From CAIWTU01 sp035686205 (GTDB lineage Bacteria; Desulfobacterota; Desulfuromonadia; Geobacterales; Geobacteraceae): a stretch of 64,000 bases of DNA. The notes beneath the pieces are model-generated. The model was given only the letters and a program-made list of their open reading frames with translations. It searched no databases and was not told the origin of the DNA. Below, piece by piece: positions 9,212 to 17,138 of this stretch. The stretch spans positions 28,283 to 92,282 of the forward strand of contig DASRZQ010000161.1 in NCBI GenBank assembly GCA_035686205.1, read 5' to 3'. Position 1 is the first letter of the stretch. Each line of letters begins with the position of its first letter. Both the position numbers and the translations under genes were made by a program.

Positions 9212-9955
9212 TCAGGATACCTCCACCCTGGCCTCGGGATTCATGGGGTTGGTGCGGACCGCGAGCGAGAAAAGATACGGATAGTCGTCCTTCAGGTGCT
9301 GCATGTAGTAGACCCATTGGCGGGTAAGGGTGAAAAATACTCTTTTTATGTCTCCGGCCAGATGTTCAAAGTCCAGTTCAGGCAATCCTTCCAGCCGCTG
9401 CCTTCCGTCGAGTTCTTCCGTCAGGTGAAAGACGGCCCAGAGCATGTCGGTGAAATCGTCATGCTCCAGCAGGTTCGGGTTTTCCATAAGCCCGAGCATG
9501 AAATCGCGCTTGTCGAGCAGGAATTTCTTCAACAGGGAGAGGTCGCCGAGGGAGCAATCGGCCCTGAATTCATAATCGCCCGGAAAACGCGCCGCCCTGT
9601 CGAAATCCGGTTTTGTCCACTCCGGCCCTACCCTTAGACGCGCGGCAAGCTCGTCGCGTTTTACCAGGAAAATGGTAAAATCCCGCAACAGAATGGTGCC
9701 GACCTCGCTGAAAAAGACCCCTATGACCATGTTCAGCTTCTGCCTGATGCCCAGTTTCTCCCTCTCCTTGAGCACCCGCTCGATAATCAGCGTAACCAGC
9801 AAAACATAAATTGGCAGGAAAGCCAGGTTTCCCAGAAACCCGGCGGCTATGTCGGAGGCTTTGCCGAAAACGAGATCTTCCACGCCATACAGAATTACCG
9901 ACAAAATAAGCATGAGCCAGGCAAGATTCACCGTCTTGAGATAAAAATGCTTCAT
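9212..9955 (-). CDS. Membrane protein of unknown function
   Basis: A 247-residue protein with two N-terminal membrane segments (about 11-28 and 36-60) followed by a charged, mainly helical soluble part of about 185 residues. I do not recognise a named domain. It is convergent with the GH15 gene (seven-base gap), and no other gene shares its strand nearby, so context gives no clue to its role. Confidence 0.6.
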   Translation of the reverse strand: MKHFYLKTVNLAWLMLILSVILYGVEDLVFGKASDIAAGFLGNLAFLPIYVLLVTLIIERVLKEREKLGIRQKLNMVIGVFFSEVGTILLRDFTIFLVKRDELAARLRVGPEWTKPDFDRAARFPGDYEFRADCSLGDLSLLKKFLLDKRDFMLGLMENPNLLEHDDFTDMLWAVFHLTEELDGRQRLEGLPELDFEHLAGDIKRVFFTLTRQWVYYMQHLKDDYPYLFSLAVRTNPMNPEARVEVS

Positions 9956-10073
9956 TTCATTTCCCCTTGTCCAATAATAAGCTTGGCGAAGAACATATCA
10001 TTCCCGGACGGAATTGTGAAGCTCCCAATAGGCAAAGGTTTTAAACCTGTCGAGGCCGATTGGACAACTCCGG

Positions 10074-10106
10074 CAAAAAAACAGGCCGTCAATGGAAACG
10101 GCCTGT
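10074..10106 (-). terminator. Intrinsic terminator of the cupredoxin gene
   Basis: On the minus strand a 9-bp perfect stem (10081-10089 with 10098-10106) with an 8-base loop is followed by seven T residues. It lies about 50 bases after the cupredoxin stop codon. Confidence 0.85.
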
Positions 10107-10156
10107 CAATACCTCCGTTGTAACGATTTTTCCTTCATGAAAATCGCAGCGGCAAA

Positions 10157-10561
10157 TTATTCCGTGACCTCTAAAGTCCCCTCCATCCCTTTGTCACGAT
10201 GCTTGTGGAAGCCCAGCAGACTTTTGTCGCAATAGAAGGAATACCGACCGGTCTTGTTCGGAGTGAAACGGATCACCTTGGGCTCAGTGTCCAGCGACTC
10301 TTTCACGTATACCCCGGCAATTGGCGCATCGATGACGATGTCGTGGGGCACGAAGCCGGGTTCCTTTCTCACCTTGAATTCCACCGGAACGTTCACCTTG
10401 ACGATTATATGGTCAGGCTTGAAAAAATAGCTTCCTCCCAGGATATCGACGTGCTGCGCACCGTCGCTGCCGACGACGGCCTTGTAAGTCTCCCCGGCCC
10501 CCGCGGCGCTTGTCGCGAAAAAAACACCAGAAATGATAGCAACCAGCAGTATTTTTCTCAT
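10157..10561 (-). CDS. Exported cupredoxin-like copper protein
   Basis: A 134-residue protein with a signal peptide (about 1-22, ending ATSAAGA) and a plastocyanin-like fold. Type I copper ligands can be proposed as His73 (VPHD), Cys111 (FYCDKS), His119 or His121 and Met126. It would carry electrons in the periplasm. The ATG at 10561 has GAGAGGAG upstream; a TTG 18 bases earlier lies inside that ribosome site. It has its own terminator. The electron donor and acceptor are not indicated by neighbours. Confidence 0.8.
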   Translation of the reverse strand: MRKILLVAIISGVFFATSAAGAGETYKAVVGSDGAQHVDILGGSYFFKPDHIIVKVNVPVEFKVRKEPGFVPHDIVIDAPIAGVYVKESLDTEPKVIRFTPNKTGRYSFYCDKSLLGFHKHRDKGMEGTLEVTE

Positions 10562-10658
10562 CAGCCAAACTCCTCTCAAACAATTTAATTACTTCCCACG
10601 CCACTTATTGGTTTCCTTCTCCCCTTGAGCTATTGTGGCGGTGATTAAACATATCAAT

Positions 10659-10688
10659 CGTAGGGGCGACGCATGCGTCGCCCCTACG
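10659..10688. repeat. 30-bp perfect palindrome (REP-like)
   Basis: CGTAGGGGCGACGCA is followed directly by its exact complement. Short G+C-rich palindromes of this kind are scattered between genes in many environmental genomes. It is not next to a gene end in terminator arrangement. Confidence 0.75.
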
Positions 10689-10745
10689 TTGTGTCATGAC
10701 ATATTTAATTGCCGGAACAATAATTACATGGTTAAATAAATGTGA

Positions 10746-10816
10746 TGTCATCTCGAACAAAGGGATAGATCCTGAAGGGAGCGCCCCCCGGATTTCTCTC
10801 CTCGTTCGAAATGACA
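10746..10816. repeat. 71-bp inverted-repeat element (TGTCATTTCGAAC family)
   Basis: The left arm TGTCATCTCGAACAAAGGGA and the right arm, complement of TGTCATTTCGAACGAGGAGA, pair over about 27 bases around a short spacer. A related sequence occurs at 53476-53568. With the palindrome at 10659 it fills the 326-base gap between the cupredoxin and PfpI genes, which has no gene. Confidence 0.7.
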
Positions 10817-10887
10817 AAATTTCTGGAGAAATCAAAACAAGCCATCGTAAAGTAATTTATGTACTCAGCGAAGGCAGCACGGGTTAC

Positions 10888-11394
10888 TCATCTTTTCCTT
10901 ATCAGTTTCATAATCTCCCTCATGAATGCCGGGATATCCGATGGCTGCCTCGAAGTAACCAGGTTACCGTCAACCACTACCTCACTGTCTTCGTACAAAG
11001 CGCCCGTTTCTTTCATTTCCGTCGCCACTGATTTATAACACGTCGCACGCTTTCCCCTCAGCAGACCGGCTGTTATGAGGGTTTGGGGTCCGTGGCAGAT
11101 GGCGGCCACCGGTTTGCCGTCATTGAAGAAGCTCCTTGCGATTTCTAATGCCGCCTGCTCTTTCCTGATGGCTTCCGGCGCTTTCCCGCCAGGAAGCAGC
11201 AGCAAGTCGTATCCGGCGGGGTCCACCTCCCCTAGCGTTTTTCCGGCCTCTATCTCGTAGCCGTGCTTCCCTTTTATCTTCCCTTTGCTCATCGATGCGA
11301 TATCGACCTTAAATCCTTCTTCGAGAAATCTGTAATACGGGACGAAGAATTCGGAGTCTTCGAAATTATCAGCGGTTACAACAAGTACTTTCAT
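10888..11394 (-). CDS. DJ-1/PfpI family protein
   Basis: A 168-residue protein, the full length of the PfpI group. The nucleophile elbow AICHGPQ places Cys100 and His101, and FEDSE near residue 12-15 supplies the conserved acid. Members act as proteases, deglycases or glyoxalases on reactive aldehydes; which applies here is not decided by sequence. The ATG at 11394 is preceded by AAGGGGATC; a longer in-frame reading (to 11535) has no family similarity in its extra 47 residues. Confidence 0.9.
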   Translation of the reverse strand: MKVLVVTADNFEDSEFFVPYYRFLEEGFKVDIASMSKGKIKGKHGYEIEAGKTLGEVDPAGYDLLLLPGGKAPEAIRKEQAALEIARSFFNDGKPVAAICHGPQTLITAGLLRGKRATCYKSVATEMKETGALYEDSEVVVDGNLVTSRQPSDIPAFMREIMKLIRKR

Positions 11395-11719
11395 ATCATG
11401 ATCCCCTTTCATTCCGGCAGTCTTCAGCTTGGACCATGCCGCAGTGCTATCCGGCGGGAATTCCTCAAGACGGCCGTTTATCGAGGCCGGGCAGTCACCG
11501 ACCCTTTTCACTTGAATCCAGTTAAAGATTACCACTCGAGACTGATTAGTTCAAACATTCGGAAAACAGCCTGGGAAAAGGAAATTTTGCGTTCAGTCAA
11601 ATGAATTTCAGATAGCTTTTCTTCTGTGGCGGATATATCCGAGCAATTTCAGAAAAAAGAAGATACAATTAAGAAAACAACTGATTCCCCCGCTGGCTCG
11701 GGGATACCGGGAGATAATT
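11395..11719. other. Intergenic gap without recognised gene
   Basis: These 325 bases separate the divergent PfpI and small acidic protein genes. The only structure I see is a 10-bp palindrome GGATATATCC at 11631-11640. No clear promoter pair or RNA gene stands out. Confidence 0.5.
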
Positions 11720-11965
11720 ATGACATTTGGAGATATCCTTGCGCAGGTAATATCAGAGGTAACCGGCAGGCCCAAAGAAAAAATAATCGAAATTGTAAAT
11801 GCCGTTGAAAAGGCGTTTCCGGGGAAACAGAGGCTGGAAGAGGAAGTGCCGGATGACAAGGCGGAGTTGCTGCTTAACGAACTCCGCAAGGAAAAACCCG
11901 CTATCCTCGCCCAGTTGATGGAATACGAAATGATGGCGGACGACGACCGCGGCGGAAACGCCTGA
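11720..11965 (+). CDS. Small acidic helical protein, unknown function
   Basis: An 81-residue, largely helical, acidic protein beginning MTFGDILAQVISEVTGRP. GGGAG lies six bases before the ATG. I do not recognise the family. It is flanked by minus-strand genes on both sides and so is probably transcribed alone. Confidence 0.6.
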   Translation: MTFGDILAQVISEVTGRPKEKIIEIVNAVEKAFPGKQRLEEEVPDDKAELLLNELRKEKPAILAQLMEYEMMADDDRGGNA

Positions 11966-12028
11966 CCGGCTGCCTGTTCGAAAGACAGTTCACATGTCCG
12001 GGACATTGCGCCGGACCTTTGCCGGACG

Positions 12029-12310
12029 CTATCTTTCTTCGATGAGGACATCGACGATATCGACATCAGGCCTTTCCTCGACCAGCCATTCTTCCAGTTT
12101 CTCCAGAACTTGCCGTGCCTTGACGGCGTCTTTGTTCACCGTCACGAAGGCAAGCTGGGCCGAGCCGTGAACATCATGCAGGTCCACTTCGGCGGACGCG
12201 ACGTTGAAATTGTTTCGAGCCCGCGCCAGGATACTCTTCACTATACCGCGTTTGCCTTTCAGCGAATTGGTCGGGAGGTGGAGATGAAACCGAGCGGAAT
12301 AAACATGCAT
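12029..12310 (-). CDS. DUF503 family protein
   Basis: A 93-residue protein matching the DUF503 (YlxP-like) pattern: LPTNSLKGKRGIVKSILAR near the start and a central NVASAEVDLHD stretch. Homologues often sit beside infB or rbfA, but here it follows the repeat after asnS. The family function is unproven. GGAGGAGGA precedes the ATG at 12310. Confidence 0.85.
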   Translation of the reverse strand: MHVYSARFHLHLPTNSLKGKRGIVKSILARARNNFNVASAEVDLHDVHGSAQLAFVTVNKDAVKARQVLEKLEEWLVEERPDVDIVDVLIEER

Positions 12311-12343
12311 TAAAATCCTCCTCCAATCAGATAACCGCCGAAC

Positions 12344-12515
12344 TTTAACCTAATAAGGCATTTTCTCGCAAAGACGCCAAGAACGCCAAGCAAAATCTAA
12401 TAGTTACCAGATAGTGCATTCACCAAATCGTTTTAGACCACGACGCTTATATGCATATGATTTCCTTTGCGGTCTTAGCGGCTTTGCTTGAGTACACGAG
12501 GTTTTCAGGGTTAAA
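12344..12515. repeat. Palindromic intergenic repeat, copy B
   Basis: The left end TTTAACC..TTTTCTCGCAAAGACGCC is mirrored by CTTTGCGGTCTTAGCGGCTT..GGTTAAA at the right, the same plan as copy A at 6900-7073. The right end overlaps the stop codon of asnS (12511-12513), so the gene's last codons abut the element. Confidence 0.7.
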
Positions 12516-13896
12516 ATTCCGCGTGCCCGGGCGTCCGGGGAAACGGTATCACGTCCCTGATATTTTCCATGCCGGTCAGATACATGATCATCCTCTCGAA
12601 GCCCAGCCCGAAACCTGCGTGGGAACAAGAACCCCAGCGCCTGGAGTCGAGGTACCACCAGAGCCCGTCCGGCCTGACCCCCATTTCTACCATGCGCCGC
12701 TGAAGCAGGTCGAGGCGCTCTTCCCTCTGGCTGCCGCCGATTATCTCGCCCACCTTCGGCACCAGCATGTCCATTGCCGCGACCGTGCGGCCGTCGTCAT
12801 TCTGCCGCATGTAAAACGCCTTGATATCCCTCGGGTAGTTGATCACGAATACCGGCCCGCCAACCACGTTCTCGGTAAGATATCTTTCATGCTCCGTCTG
12901 CAGGTCGAGGCCCCATTCCGCCGGATACTGGAAATTCACGGGCGCTTTTTTCAGCCGCTCGACGGCTTCCGTGTAGTCCATCACGGCAAAGGAGGCATCC
13001 GCTATGCTTTCAAGCCTTGCCAGGAGGCCTTTGTCGACGTGTTCATTGAAAAACCCCAGATCTTCCCTGCAATGTTCGAGTGCATGACGGCACAGGTATT
13101 TGAAAAAGTCCTCGGCAAGCTCCGCGTCTGCAATCAGGTCGGCAAAGGCCATCTCCGGCTCGATCATCCAGAATTCCGCCACGTGGCGGGCGGTATTGGA
13201 GTTTTCGGCGCGGAAAGTCGGGCCGAAAGTGTAGATATCCGAAAACGCCAGCGCGAACAGCTCCCCCTCCAGCTGCCCGCTGACGGTTAGCCCCGTGGTC
13301 TGGCCGAAAAAATCGGCCGAATAATCAACATGCCCGTCATTGCGGGGCGGACTTTCCAAATCAAGCGTAGTAACGCGGAACATCTCTCCCGCGCCTTCAC
13401 AGTCGTTTGCGGTAATGATCGGAGTGTGGACATAGAGAAAGCCGCGTTCGCCGAAAAACCGGTGGATGGCCTGGGCAAGCGAGGAGCGCAGCCTGTATAC
13501 CGCTCCGAACGTGTTCGTACGCGGGCGAAGATGGGCGATTGTCCTGAGATATTCGAAGGAATGGCGTTTTTTCTGCAGCGGGTAAGATTCGTCGCTCTGC
13601 CCGATAATTGAAAGTTCGATGGCATGCATCTCATATTTCTGCCCGGCGGCCGGCGATACCTTCAGCAGGCCCCTGACCGCGACCGCGCTGCCCGTCCCCA
13701 GCCCGCAAACTTCCTCATAGTTCGGAACGGACGGTTCCACGACGACCTGCAGGTTCGCCATGCAAGAGCCGTCGTTCAATGCCAGAAATGTGACATTCTT
13801 GCCCACCCGGACCGTACGGATCCAGCCTTTTGCCGTTATCTCGCCGCCTGCGCTTTCTTTAGCAAGGATTTCCCTTATTCTCACTCGACCGGTCAT
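12511..13896 (-). CDS. asnS: Asparaginyl-tRNA synthetase
   Basis: This class IIb synthetase charges tRNA-Asn. The 461-residue chain has an N-terminal OB-fold (about 1-100), motif 2 at 228-232 (FRAEN) with the Arg that contacts ATP, and motif 3 at 428-436 (GFGLGFERM). Length and the EFWMIEPEMAF stretch favour AsnRS over AspRS. The 3' end is capped by repeat copy B, whose edge provides the stop codon. Confidence 0.95.
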   Translation of the reverse strand: MTGRVRIREILAKESAGGEITAKGWIRTVRVGKNVTFLALNDGSCMANLQVVVEPSVPNYEEVCGLGTGSAVAVRGLLKVSPAAGQKYEMHAIELSIIGQSDESYPLQKKRHSFEYLRTIAHLRPRTNTFGAVYRLRSSLAQAIHRFFGERGFLYVHTPIITANDCEGAGEMFRVTTLDLESPPRNDGHVDYSADFFGQTTGLTVSGQLEGELFALAFSDIYTFGPTFRAENSNTARHVAEFWMIEPEMAFADLIADAELAEDFFKYLCRHALEHCREDLGFFNEHVDKGLLARLESIADASFAVMDYTEAVERLKKAPVNFQYPAEWGLDLQTEHERYLTENVVGGPVFVINYPRDIKAFYMRQNDDGRTVAAMDMLVPKVGEIIGGSQREERLDLLQRRMVEMGVRPDGLWWYLDSRRWGSCSHAGFGLGFERMIMYLTGMENIRDVIPFPRTPGHAEF

Positions 13897-14009
13897 TTAT
13901 GTCTCCATGTCTCGATTTGCATGTCCTGTAACAGTATATACAATCGAATGGGAGCTGCACAATCTCTTATTGGATTATGTCGCAAAAACGAATCCCGACA
14001 AATTAGATT

Positions 14010-14038
14010 TTGACCTCGGAAATCCGTTAGGTTATATT
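14010..14038 (+). promoter_or_regulatory. Probable sigma-70 promoter of the PDZ-NRDE pair
   Basis: TTGACC (14010-14015), 17 bases, TATATT (14033-14038). Transcription would begin near 14045, only about 11 bases before the ATG at 14056, just including the GGGG ribosome site. Confidence 0.6.
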
Positions 14039-14055
14039 CGTTTGGGGTGAAAATA

Positions 14056-14436
14056 ATGAAAAAATATTTCTGTCTTGCATTGTTGATATTTCTTTCCGCA
14101 TCATTTGCTCCTCCAGGCGCGCACGCAGCCGCGCAATTCGGCGGTGTGGGCATCGACGGGGCTCCGCTGCCGAACGGAGAGATACTGGTCCGGCAACTGG
14201 TGGCGGGCGGACCGGCGGACATGGCCGGAATACGGAATGGCGACATAATCACGGCCATAGACGGCAGGCCGACAAAGGGAAGCAATTTCAGGGAAATGGT
14301 TGATAAAAAGTTGCGCGGAAGAGTGGGAACCAAGGTAAGGCTGACCGTCCAGAGGTCCGGCCAGACGAGGCTCCTTCAGTTCACGCTGGTCAGGAGAGAG
14401 CTTATAGTCCGGGGCGGCCAAGGCATGAACCGGTGA
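14056..14436 (+). CDS. Exported PDZ-domain protein
   Basis: A 126-residue protein with a signal peptide (about 1-24, ending GAHA) and one PDZ domain (about 28-115; GGPADMAGIRNGDIITAIDG is the carboxylate-binding loop and helix region). There is no protease domain, so it is probably a periplasmic adaptor. The ATG at 14056 is preferred over a GTG nine bases earlier that falls in the GGGG ribosome site. The next gene starts six bases after its stop, so the two are probably one operon. Confidence 0.8.
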   Translation: MKKYFCLALLIFLSASFAPPGAHAAAQFGGVGIDGAPLPNGEILVRQLVAGGPADMAGIRNGDIITAIDGRPTKGSNFREMVDKKLRGRVGTKVRLTVQRSGQTRLLQFTLVRRELIVRGGQGMNR

Positions 14437-14442
14437 CAATTC

Positions 14443-15207
14443 ATGTGCCTGATACTTTTCGCATATAAAGCGCATCCGCAATATCCGTTCGTCCTTGCCG
14501 CAAACCGCGACGAGTTTTACGACCGGCCCACCGCCCCTGCCGCCTTCCGGGACAAGGCGCCGCATGTGCTTGCCGGCCGCGATCTGCGCTGCGGCGGTAC
14601 ATGGCTCGGGGTATCGAAGAAAGGGAAAATCGCCGCGCTGGCGAACCACCGGGAAATGGAAAGCGTCCGCTCCGATGCGCCGTCCCGCGGTTCTTTGGTG
14701 ACGGATTTTCTGGTGGATGACACTTCGGCGGACAAATACCTGGAAACGCTGAAACGGACGGGAAGTCTCTACAACGGTTTCAGCCTTGTTTTCGGTGATT
14801 TGCGACGGTTGTGCTACTATTCCAACAAAACAGGCACGTCACGGGACATTCAGGAAGGATTTCACGGGCAGAGCAATCATCTGCTGGACACGCCATGGCC
14901 GAAAGTCGAGCGGGGCATGGAAGCCCTGCGACGGGTTCTCTCAACAGGGCTCAAACCATCAGCCGAAGAACTGTTTGCCCTGCTGGCCGACAAAACCAGG
15001 GCGGCAGACAATCTTCTGCCGGATACAGGCGTGGGGATAGAAAACGAGCGGATATTGTCGTCGATCTTCGTCAGCGGTCCCCATTACGGAACCCGTTCTT
15101 CCACGGTAGTTCTTATCGATACGGAAAATAATCTGACCTTCGTCGAACGCACTTACAACGGGAATCCGGACCAATACGCAACCGTTGAATACAGATTCAA
15201 GATTTAA
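14443..15207 (+). CDS. NRDE (TANGO2-like) family protein
   Basis: A 254-residue protein with the family signature AANRDEF at residues 19-25 and a Cys at position 2, consistent with an Ntn-hydrolase-like fold. Eukaryotic TANGO2 has been linked to haem and lipid handling; the bacterial role is not known. It follows the PDZ gene closely and ends before a 14-bp palindrome shared with the convergent nrdJ. Confidence 0.85.
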   Translation: MCLILFAYKAHPQYPFVLAANRDEFYDRPTAPAAFRDKAPHVLAGRDLRCGGTWLGVSKKGKIAALANHREMESVRSDAPSRGSLVTDFLVDDTSADKYLETLKRTGSLYNGFSLVFGDLRRLCYYSNKTGTSRDIQEGFHGQSNHLLDTPWPKVERGMEALRRVLSTGLKPSAEELFALLADKTRAADNLLPDTGVGIENERILSSIFVSGPHYGTRSSTVVLIDTENNLTFVERTYNGNPDQYATVEYRFKI

Positions 15208-15222
15208 CCTGAAAGCTTCTGC

Positions 15223-15236
15223 CACAGAGCTCTGTG
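15223..15236. terminator. Palindrome between convergent genes (weak terminator candidate)
   Basis: CACAGAGCTCTGTG is a perfect 14-bp palindrome in the 54-base gap between the ends of the NRDE gene and nrdJ. There is no T-run on either strand, so termination is uncertain. Confidence 0.3.
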
Positions 15237-15261
15237 TCCCTATGTTGAACCTCCAGCCGCG

Positions 15262-16959
15262 TTAATCCGTATCGGCAAACCTGACCAGCGTTCCCCGTTT
15301 CGCGCCGTACCTGAATATGGTGATCCCCTTGACGCCCTTTTCGTATGCCAGCAGATAGGCCCTGGCAACGTCTTCCTTTTTCGCCCCATGGCGCAGATTG
15401 ATCGTCTTGGAGACAGCATTGTCGGTGTATTCCTGAAACGCCGCCTGCATCTCGATGTGGTCTTCGGGAGGTATTTCCATGGCCGTCCGGAACAGTATCC
15501 TGACATCCGCCGGAATTCCCCTGACCCCGGACAGGTTCCCCTTCCTCATTACCAGATCCATCATTTCTTCGGAATAAAATCCTTTCTTCCTGGCGATATC
15601 GACGAAATATTTATTGATTTCCGTAAGCTCCGTGTCAATGGCCAGCCTTTTGTAGGCCAAGGCAAAATACGGCTCTATGCCGCTGGAACAGTCGGCGATG
15701 GCGGACAGTGTTCCGGTCGGGGCGATGGTAGTGGTTGTAGCATTTCTTACCCTTGGCATGCCGGGAGCGTCGTAGACTGAACCGAGAAAATTCGGGAATA
15801 CCCCCCTTTTCTCGGCAAGTTCGGCGGACGCCTCCCTTGATTTCGAACTTAAGAAACGCATTATCCTTCGGGCAAGCGAGAATGCTTCCCCATGATTGTA
15901 CGGGATGCCGAGAAGGACCAGCATGTCCGCCCAACCCATAACACCGAGCCCTATTTTCCTGTTGCTCTTGTGCATGTTCTCGATCGCGGGAAGCGGGTAT
16001 ATGTTGGCGTCAATGGCGTCGTCCAGGAAGCGCACCGCGGTGCGGACGTCCAGTTCCAGGAGAGGATAGTCCACATCGCGGCCTTTCACGTATGCCGACA
16101 GGTTCATGGAGCCGAGGATGCACGCTTCGTAGGGCAGAAGCGGTTGCTCGCCGCACGGGTTCGTGCTTTCAAAGTCACCGATCTGCGGAGTCGGGTTCAT
16201 TTCGTTGATGCGGTCGATGAAAATCAGCCCCGGGTCCCCGGTCTCCCACGCGCTCGCCACGATTTCGTCAAAAACCGCCCTGGCCTTGAGTTTTCCGGCA
16301 ACTTCCCCGGATCTCGGGTTGATGAGATCGTATTCCCCGTCAATCATCAGCGTTTCCATGAAGGAATCGGGCACTGCCACGGAGATGTTGAAATTCACCA
16401 GTTCATTTTCGTTCCTTTTTATCTTAATAAACTCCAGAATGTCGGGATGGTCTACCCTGAGAATGCCCATATTGGCGCCGCGCCGCGCGCCTCCCTGCTT
16501 TATGACCTCCGTCGCGGCATTGTATATTTTCATGAAGGAAACGGGACCGCTGGCAATGCCTCCCGTCGAACGCACGAAATCCGACCGCGGACGCAGCCGG
16601 GAAAAAGAGAAACCGGTGCCGCCTCCGCTTTGCAGGATCAGCGCGGCGTTTTTCAGGGTGTCGAAGATACTTGCCATCGAGTCTTCCACCGGCAGGACGA
16701 AGCAGGCGGCCAGCTGTCCGATGGACTTGCCCGCGTTCATGATCGCAGGCGAATTCGGAAGAAATTTCAGGGAGGAAATTAGTCGATAGAATTGTTCTTC
16801 CCAGTATGAAGCGTCTTCGTGATAGGCGGTTTCGACTTCCGATATCGAGCGGGCCACCCGCCTGAACATCTGAGAGGGGGATTCGATTACGTCGCCGTTT
16901 TCATTCCTCAACAGGTATCTTGCTCGGAGGATTTTTAATGCGTTTCCCGAAAGTTTCAT
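15262..16959 (-). CDS. nrdJ: Adenosylcobalamin-dependent (class II) ribonucleotide reductase
   Basis: This enzyme reduces ribonucleotides to deoxyribonucleotides without oxygen. In the 565-residue chain the active site reads NPCGEQPLLPYEAC: Asn267, thiyl Cys269, Glu271 and redox Cys280, with partner Cys86 (AACFVLPVEDS). APTGTLSAIADCSSG (413-427) is the phosphate-binding region. There is no ATP-cone and no zinc ribbon. The C-terminus ends FADTD without any cysteine after residue 424, so the usual C-terminal shuttle pair is missing and the other two frames do not supply it. No Shine-Dalgarno precedes the ATG. Confidence 0.93.
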   Translation of the reverse strand: MKLSGNALKILRARYLLRNENGDVIESPSQMFRRVARSISEVETAYHEDASYWEEQFYRLISSLKFLPNSPAIMNAGKSIGQLAACFVLPVEDSMASIFDTLKNAALILQSGGGTGFSFSRLRPRSDFVRSTGGIASGPVSFMKIYNAATEVIKQGGARRGANMGILRVDHPDILEFIKIKRNENELVNFNISVAVPDSFMETLMIDGEYDLINPRSGEVAGKLKARAVFDEIVASAWETGDPGLIFIDRINEMNPTPQIGDFESTNPCGEQPLLPYEACILGSMNLSAYVKGRDVDYPLLELDVRTAVRFLDDAIDANIYPLPAIENMHKSNRKIGLGVMGWADMLVLLGIPYNHGEAFSLARRIMRFLSSKSREASAELAEKRGVFPNFLGSVYDAPGMPRVRNATTTTIAPTGTLSAIADCSSGIEPYFALAYKRLAIDTELTEINKYFVDIARKKGFYSEEMMDLVMRKGNLSGVRGIPADVRILFRTAMEIPPEDHIEMQAAFQEYTDNAVSKTINLRHGAKKEDVARAYLLAYEKGVKGITIFRYGAKRGTLVRFADTD

Positions 16960-16966
16960 AGTGGGA

Positions 16967-17012
16967 ATTATATAGCATTTTTCTTACGTTTGCATACAAA
17001 TCAAGTGTATAC
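16967..17012 (-). promoter_or_regulatory. nrdJ promoter -10 and operator-like dyad
   Basis: TATAAT on the minus strand at 16967-16972 would start transcription about 16960, next to the ATG at 16959, so the mRNA may be leaderless. A dyad GTATACA-N7-TGTATGC (16992-17012) is centred about 42 bases upstream of that start, where CRP-family activators bind. It does not match the NrdR box consensus. Confidence 0.45.
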
Positions 17013-17026
17013 AATGAATTTAAAAC

Positions 17027-17050
17027 AAAAAAGCAGCCAAAGAAGGCTGC
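17027..17050 (-). terminator. Intrinsic terminator of the hpnJ-hpnK-SMR-cinA operon
   Basis: Minus-strand stem GCAGCC / GGCTGC with a six-base loop followed by six T residues, about 90 bases after the cinA-like stop codon. Confidence 0.75.
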
Positions 17051-17138
17051 CTGCGTTAATTATTTATTAATAAAATTTATTCCAAAAAAGCAATTGAACG
17101 CTGATCTAATCTGAATACATGAATTCTAAACTAATTCT

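Noticed and set aside
12451..13290. 279-codon plus-strand frame opposite asnS
   Set aside because: Shadow of asnS; begins inside repeat copy B.
15892..16782. 296-codon plus-strand frame opposite nrdJ
   Set aside because: Shadow of the class II reductase; no motifs, no ribosome site.
16992..17012. NrdR box before nrdJ
   Set aside because: The dyad does not fit the ACACTATATATTGTGT-like consensus and occurs only once.
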